DNA of 64,000 bases from Mycolicibacter acidiphilus (GTDB lineage: Bacteria > Actinomycetota > Actinomycetes > Mycobacteriales > Mycobacteriaceae), in contig NZ_JAHCLR010000003.1 in assembly GCF_018455725.1 (NCBI RefSeq), positions 62,001 to 126,000 of the forward strand, given 5' to 3'. The notes below the pieces were generated by a model. That model did no database searches. It saw only the letters and a list, made by a program, of their open reading frames with translations, and was not told the origin of the DNA. Positions 59,453 through 64,000 of this stretch are shown piece by piece. Every line of letters starts with the position of its first letter. Position 1 is the first letter of the stretch. Position numbers and translations under genes: made by a program.

Positions 59453-61384
59453 TCAGCCGGCGGCCAGTTTCACCACCCGGTTGTTGCCGCGGTCGGCCAC
59501 GAACAGCGCCCCATCGGCACCGGCCACCACCTGCAGCGGGGTGTTCAGGCCGGTGAACGGCAGCAGGGTCTGGCTGTTGGTCCCGGCCGCCAGCTTGAGC
59601 ACCTTGTGGTTCTCGTGGTTGGTGACGTAGACGTTGTCGGCGCGGTCGACGCTGACGCCCCACGGTGAGGACAGCCCGGTGAACGGCAGGTCGGTCTGGG
59701 CGTTCGACCCGGCGCTCAGGCGCACCACCCGATCGTTGTCGGTGTCGGTGACGTAGACGTTGCCGGCGCTGTCGACAGCCACGTCGTCCGGGTTGTGCAG
59801 CCCGGTGAACGGCAGCACCACGGCCGCGTCGGCCCCGGCCGGCAGCTTGAGCACCCGGTTGTTGCCCCGGTCGGCGACGTAGACCGCACCCTGCGCGTCG
59901 ACCGTCAGCCCCTCCGGGTAGCTGAGCCCGGTGAACGGCAACTCGGTCTGCTCCTGCGAGTCCGCGGCCAACTTCACCACCCGGTTGTTGAAGTCGGTGA
60001 CGTACACCGAACCGTCGTTGCCGACGGCCACCCCCTGCGGTTCGTACAGGCCGGTGAACGGCAGCACCTCCGGGGCACCGGAACCCGGCGCCAGCTTCAG
60101 CACCCGGCCGTACATGCTCTGGTTGGTGATGTAGAGATTGTCGGTCCCGTCCAACGCCAGGCCGCCCGGGGAGAGCCTGAAGCTCAGACCGTCCAGCGGC
60201 AGGACGCTCTGCCCACTCGCCGCGGCCGCCGCCGACGAACTCGAGGTGCGGGTGAGCGCGTAGCCGGCGACCGAACCCGCGACGGCGACCGCCACCAGCG
60301 CTGCGGCCACCGGCAGCAGCCAACTGCGGCGTTCCCGCGCTGCCGGCGGGGCGAACGACGGGGGCACGGAACCGGCGGGCACCGGCTGCGGCCGGGGTGG
60401 GGTGTCGGCGACGGTCGGCCGCACCATGGTCGCGCCGAGTCCGCTCGCCGGCCCGGTGTGGCCGTCGGTCGGCTGATAGGTCCCCGGGCCGACCGCGATC
60501 CCGGTGGCGCTGATCGACCGGGCGGCGGCCAGGTGCTGCTCGGCCACCACCAGCGCGTCCTGCGCGGCGTGCGCCAGGTCGCCGGCGCTGCTGTAGCGGT
60601 CCCGCGGGTTCTTCGCCATGCCCCGGGCGATCACCTGATCCAGCGCGATCGGCACGACGCCCGGGCGCACCTGACTGGGCCGCGGCGGCGGTCCCATCAG
60701 ATGCCCGGCGATCAGCCGCTCGACGCTGTCGGCCGGATAGGGGGGTGTGCCGGTGAGGCATTCGTTGAGCACGCAGGCCAGCGAGTAGATGTCGGAGCGG
60801 TAGGTGACCTCGTCGGAGCCGAACCGTTCCGGCGCCATGTAGTTGTAGGTGCCGACCGTGGTGCCGGTCTGGGTGATCCCCGGATCGGTGGCGGCGCGGG
60901 CGATCCCGAAGTCCACCAGGTAGGCGAAATCGCGGTGGGTGATCAGGATGTTCTCCGGCTTGACGTCGCGGTGGATCACCCCGACGCTGTGCGCGGCGTC
61001 GAGCGCGGCAGCCACCTGATCGATGATGGCCACCGCCCGGGCCGGCTCCAGCGGGCCAGACCGCCGCAGCACACTGGCCAGGTCGTCACCGTCGATCAAC
61101 TGCATGGCGACGAACATCCGCCCATCGATCTCGCCGTAGTCGTGGATCGGCACCACATGCGGTTCCCGGAGCTGACCAGCCGCATCGGCCTCGCGCTGCA
61201 TCCGGGTCCGGAATGTCGGATTGCCGGTGAGCGCCGGGCTGATCAGCTTCAGCGCGATCGAACGGTGTTTCCGGGTGTCCTCGGCCTCGTAGACCTCACC
61301 CATCCCGCCGCTGCCCAGCAACCGGAGCAGCCGGTACGGGCCGAACTGGCTACCTGTCCGCAAGTCCAGCTCACTACGGTCCAC
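59453..61384 (-). CDS. pknD: Ser/Thr protein kinase PknD with NHL beta-propeller
   Basis: 643 residues from a GTG preceded by AAAGGAG. The kinase has LGSGGMGEVYEAED, catalytic Lys46, HRDVKPEN (138-145) and DFG (158-160). A membrane helix (about 355-377, LLPVAAALVAVAVAGSVAGY) leads to six NHL propeller blades, each opening with an LPFTGL-like repeat. It is a receptor kinase with extracellular sensor, known in M. tuberculosis beside pst genes. A PHO-box-like repeat lies upstream (61437-61469). Confidence 0.92.
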   Translation of the reverse strand: MDRSELDLRTGSQFGPYRLLRLLGSGGMGEVYEAEDTRKHRSIALKLISPALTGNPTFRTRMQREADAAGQLREPHVVPIHDYGEIDGRMFVAMQLIDGDDLASVLRRSGPLEPARAVAIIDQVAAALDAAHSVGVIHRDVKPENILITHRDFAYLVDFGIARAATDPGITQTGTTVGTYNYMAPERFGSDEVTYRSDIYSLACVLNECLTGTPPYPADSVERLIAGHLMGPPPRPSQVRPGVVPIALDQVIARGMAKNPRDRYSSAGDLAHAAQDALVVAEQHLAAARSISATGIAVGPGTYQPTDGHTGPASGLGATMVRPTVADTPPRPQPVPAGSVPPSFAPPAARERRSWLLPVAAALVAVAVAGSVAGYALTRTSSSSAAAAASGQSVLPLDGLSFRLSPGGLALDGTDNLYITNQSMYGRVLKLAPGSGAPEVLPFTGLYEPQGVAVGNDGSVYVTDFNNRVVKLAADSQEQTELPFTGLSYPEGLTVDAQGAVYVADRGNNRVLKLPAGADAAVVLPFTGLHNPDDVAVDSAGNVYVTDTDNDRVVRLSAGSNAQTDLPFTGLSSPWGVSVDRADNVYVTNHENHKVLKLAAGTNSQTLLPFTGLNTPLQVVAGADGALFVADRGNNRVVKLAAG

Positions 61385-61436
61385 ACCGCTCCTTTCGGGC
61401 AAGTCCAGCCTGCGGTACCGCAGACCGCACCAACTG

Positions 61437-61469
61437 TCCACTTGAACAGTAAGTTAACTGGAGGTTACC
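61437..61469 (-). promoter_or_regulatory. PHO-box-like direct repeats upstream of pknD
   Basis: On the minus strand three 11-base units in tandem: GGTAACCTCCA, GTTAACTTACT, GTTCAAGTGGA. Actinobacterial PhoP and RegX3 bind 11-base direct repeats with a GTTCACC core; the 11-base spacing fits. It lies 53 bases upstream of the pknD start, suggesting phosphate-starvation control. Confidence 0.6.
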
Positions 61470-61542
61470 GACCAACATTAAGGAATGGCTGCATTCCTGG
61501 TCAGAGCGCTACCCAAATCGGCAGCGAATACGTCTCAGCACC

Positions 61543-61564
61543 GTAAGTCGGCTCGCCGACTTAC
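61543..61564 (-). terminator. Hairpin at the end of pstS
   Basis: Perfect arms GTAAGTCGGC and GCCGACTTAC with a 2-base loop overlapping the TAA stop; no T-tract. It may weaken transcription between the pst genes and pknD or protect the pstS mRNA end. Confidence 0.55.
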
Positions 61565-62664
61565 CCGATCGCGTCGATCGCCGTCCGCAATTTGGACCGG
61601 AACGAATCCGGCAGCGGGATGTAGCCGTACTGGTCCAGATCCTGCTGGCCGGCGCCGACCGCGGCCTGCATGAACGCCTTCACGGCCTGCCCGTTGGTCG
61701 GGTTGGGGTACTTCGAGCAGACGATCTCGTAGGTCACCAGCACGATCGGGTAGGCACCGGGTTCGGTCGGTTTGTAGAACGACGACGTGTCCACCACCAG
61801 GTCGTTGCCCGTCCCGACGAACTTGGCCCCGCCGATGGTCTTCTCCACCGAATCTGTGGAGATGCTCACGCCCCGCGGGCCCGCCGGCGTGATGATCTGC
61901 GCCATCTTCAACTGCCGCCCCACCGCATACGACCACTCGTTGTAGGTGATCGCCCCCTCGGTGCCGCGCAGCAGGGTGGAGGTGCCGTCGTTACCGGTGG
62001 CACCGCTGCCCACGCCACCGGTGAACGCCTTGCCGATACCCCGGCCCCAGGCACCGTTGGAGGCGGCGTCGAGATACTTCTGGAAATTGTCGGTGGTCCC
62101 GGACTCATCCGCGCGGAACAGTACGTGGATGGGCTCGGCCGGCAGTTGAACGTTTTTGTTCAGCGCCTTCACCGCCGGATCGTCCCAGGTGGTGATGCCG
62201 CCGTTGAAAATCTTCGCCAGCGTCGGACCGTCGAGGTTGAGTTCGTGGACGCCGCCGATGTTGTAGGTGACCGCGATCGGTCCGAAAACCGTGGGCAGAT
62301 GCCACGCCGGTGAGCCGCAGCGGGCCGCCACCCGCTGCGGTTCGCCGGTTGACGGGTCCAGCGGCGAGTCGGAGCCGGCGAGCTCGGTGTGTCCGCTGGC
62401 GAACTGCGACACCCCGTTGCCGGACCCGTTGGCCCGGTAGTCCAGCGTGTAGTCCGGGCACGCCCGGATGTAGGCGTAGACGAACTGCTCGATCGCGTGC
62501 GCCTGGGCGGTCGACCCGCTGGCGGTCAGCTTCTTCTTGCCGCCGCACTGCACCGACCCCGCCGCAGCGTTCTCCGCGGACCCGGAACTGCCGCCGCAGC
62601 CGGCGATCAGCAGCGCGACGGCCGCCAGCAGGCTCCCGACCACACCGACTCTGCTGGTCTTCAC
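61561..62664 (-). CDS. pstS: Phosphate-binding lipoprotein PstS (second copy)
   Basis: 367 residues from a GTG preceded by GGGAGGA. Lipobox LLIAGC (Cys near 23). Motifs [40 protein letters not shown] and [20 protein letters not shown] parallel those of the plus-strand PstS, from which it clearly diverges in sequence. Second in order after pstB in the leftward unit, an unusual place since pstS normally precedes pstC-pstA-pstB. Confidence 0.9.
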   Translation of the reverse strand: MKTSRVGVVGSLLAAVALLIAGCGGSSGSAENAAAGSVQCGGKKKLTASGSTAQAHAIEQFVYAYIRACPDYTLDYRANGSGNGVSQFASGHTELAGSDSPLDPSTGEPQRVAARCGSPAWHLPTVFGPIAVTYNIGGVHELNLDGPTLAKIFNGGITTWDDPAVKALNKNVQLPAEPIHVLFRADESGTTDNFQKYLDAASNGAWGRGIGKAFTGGVGSGATGNDGTSTLLRGTEGAITYNEWSYAVGRQLKMAQIITPAGPRGVSISTDSVEKTIGGAKFVGTGNDLVVDTSSFYKPTEPGAYPIVLVTYEIVCSKYPNPTNGQAVKAFMQAAVGAGQQDLDQYGYIPLPDSFRSKLRTAIDAIG

Positions 62665-62746
62665 GACACTCCTCCCGGCGGCGATGATGCCCACACCGTA
62701 GCCGACACCGCCGACAGCGGTCCGGCTATCGACGGCGCGGGGTGGC

Positions 62747-63523
62747 TCAGCCGAACCTGCCGGAGATGTAGTCCTCGGTCTCCTTGCGGCTCGGGTTGGA
62801 GAAGATCTTCTCGGTGTCGTCGATCTCCACCAGCCGACCCGGCTTGCCGACGGCCTCCAGGTTGAAGAACGCGGTCTGGTTGCTCACCCGCGCGGCCTGC
62901 TGCATGTTGTGGGTGACGATCACGATCGTGTAATCCTGCTTGAGCTGGGAGATCAGCTCCTCGATCGCCATCGTCGAGATCGGGTCCAGCGCCGAGCAGG
63001 GCTCGTCCATCAGCAGCACGTCGGGTTGCACGGCGATCGCCCGGGCGATGCACAACCGCTGCTGCTGACCGCCGGAGAGCCCGCCGCCGGGCTTGTCGAG
63101 CCGGTCCTTGACCTCGTTCCACAGGTTCGCACCGCGCAGCGACGCCTCCGCGGCCTCGTCGAGCAGCTTGCGGTTGCGCACCCCCTGCAGCTTCAGCCCG
63201 GCCACCACGTTGTCGCGAATCGACATGGTGGGGAACGGATTCGGCCGCTGGAACACCATCCCGACGGCCTTGCGCACCCCCACCGGGTCGATCCCGGGGT
63301 GGTAGATGTTCTCGCCGTCCAGCAGCACCGACCCCTCCACCCAGGCGCCGGGGATCACCTCGTGCATCCGGTTCAGCGTGCGCAGCACCGTGGACTTACC
63401 GCAGCCGGACGGGCCGATCAGCGCGGTGACACTGCGCGGCGCCACCGACAGTGACACCCCGGCCACCGCGTGGAACTTCCCGTAGTAGATGTTGACGTCG
63501 ACGAGGTCCAACCGTTTCGCCAC
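62747..63523 (-). CDS. pstB: Phosphate ABC transporter ATPase PstB (PhoT)
   Basis: 258 residues. Walker [10 protein letters not shown] (near 37-45), Q-loop [11 protein letters not shown], signature [15 protein letters not shown], Walker [14 protein letters not shown] and H-loop [15 protein letters not shown] are all present. It powers the PstCA channel. It lies between pstA (60-base gap) and pstS (82-base gap) on the minus strand. Confidence 0.93.
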   Translation of the reverse strand: MAKRLDLVDVNIYYGKFHAVAGVSLSVAPRSVTALIGPSGCGKSTVLRTLNRMHEVIPGAWVEGSVLLDGENIYHPGIDPVGVRKAVGMVFQRPNPFPTMSIRDNVVAGLKLQGVRNRKLLDEAAEASLRGANLWNEVKDRLDKPGGGLSGGQQQRLCIARAIAVQPDVLLMDEPCSALDPISTMAIEELISQLKQDYTIVIVTHNMQQAARVSNQTAFFNLEAVGKPGRLVEIDDTEKIFSNPSRKETEDYISGRFG

Positions 63524-63583
63524 GAACAGCCTTCCTGATTCAATCGGTAACCGACCACCGGGTGACCGGGGATGTTCGGCGGG

Positions 63584-64000
63584 CTAAACCTTCTTCGGAG
63601 CAAACATCCGCGCTCCCAGCCTAGCCAGCACGTTAAGCACCGCGATCAGCAGGATCAGCGTGAATGCGGCACCCCAGAGTCGTTCGGTGGGAACGGCACT
63701 GACACCGGCACCCGCCGACGTCTGGTCGTACATCATCCCGGTCAACGACCCCATGAAGCCGTCGAACATGTTGAAGTTCATCGCCTGCGAGTACCCGACC
63801 AGGACCAGCAGCGGCGCCGTCTCCCCCATCACCCGGGCCAGCGCCAGCATGATGCCGGTGATGATCCCGGACAGCGCGGTCGGGATCACGATGCGGGTGA
63901 TCGTCTTCCACTTCGGCGCCCCGAGCGCGTAGCTGGCCTCCCGCAGATCCATCGGGACGATCCGGAACATCTCCTCGGTGGCCCGCACGATCACCGGCGT
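63584..64000 (-). CDS. pstA: Phosphate ABC transporter permease PstA, C-terminal part (runs off window)
   Basis: The visible C-terminal ~138 residues include the loop LREASYALGAPKWKTITRIV and LARVMGETAPLLVLVGYSQA of PstA. The N-terminal part lies beyond position 64000. It is upstream of pstB in the same leftward unit. It differs from the plus-strand PstA, so the genome has two Pst permease pairs. Confidence 0.92.
   Translation of the reverse strand, partial: TPVIVRATEEMFRIVPMDLREASYALGAPKWKTITRIVIPTALSGIITGIMLALARVMGETAPLLVLVGYSQAMNFNMFDGFMGSLTGMMYDQTSAGAGVSAVPTERLWGAAFTLILLIAVLNVLARLGARMFAPKKV

Overview
The DNA is actinobacterial and most likely mycobacterial. It is strongly GC-rich with many GTG starts and 4-base ATGA/GTGA gene overlaps. 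The right-hand 24 kb carries desA1-type acyl-ACP desaturase, a TIGR00027-type methyltransferase, LytR-CpsA-Psr and phoU genes, a pst cluster, and a PknD-type Ser/Thr kinase with an NHL propeller, a gene set I associate with mycobacteria. The genus call rests on remembered family relationships, not on a search.

Positions 1 to about 39,590 look like most of an actinomycete integrative and conjugative element (AICE) inserted at the 3' end of tRNA-Phe; its left end lies outside the window. (a) 1-8280, mostly minus strand: transfer module with an FtsK/TraSA-type translocase, membrane/coiled-coil proteins, a DUF2637 (SpdB-like) protein, an AAA ATPase and an XRE repressor. (b) 8338-11943, plus strand: an EspC-like small protein, a small protein, a lipoprotein and a large possibly exported protein. 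(c) 12387-19423, plus strand: replication module with an excisionase-like HTH protein, a two-ORF RecB/Cas4-like nuclease, an SSB-like protein, a prim-pol, a RepA-like ATPase, an iteron-rich candidate origin, a PD-(D/E)XK nuclease, and an exported paralogue of the module (b) protein. (d) 19744-31895: defence-like island with a DUF3800 protein, a type ISP restriction-enzyme fragment, a GHKL-ATPase/nuclease, an MmeI-like DNA methyltransferase, a PLD-SNF2 helicase, a serine recombinase and a tight three-gene TIGR04255 operon. (e) 32107-37679, minus strand: accessory genes (zinc-ribbon-like proteins, VOC protein, glutaredoxin, unknowns) with unusual structured intergenic leaders. (f) 37794-39541: regulator and tyrosine integrase.

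Positions 39,589-64,000 are chromosome: tRNA-Phe, tRNA-Asp and tRNA-Glu (minus), tRNA-Lys (plus), methyltransferase, deaminase, desA1-dus, a fatty-acid/acyl-CoA catabolic cluster with its GntR regulator, an LCP ligase, phoU, hrpA, and a phosphate-uptake cluster (pstS-pstC-pstA on plus; pstA-pstB-pstS-pknD on minus).

The best candidates for undescribed biology are the PLD-helicase/methyltransferase/GHKL-nuclease operon, the TIGR04255 trio, the paralogous exported-protein family on the element, the covarying structured leaders in region (e), and a lone type I-E-like CRISPR repeat. All family assignments were made by eye from motifs; none was checked against a database.
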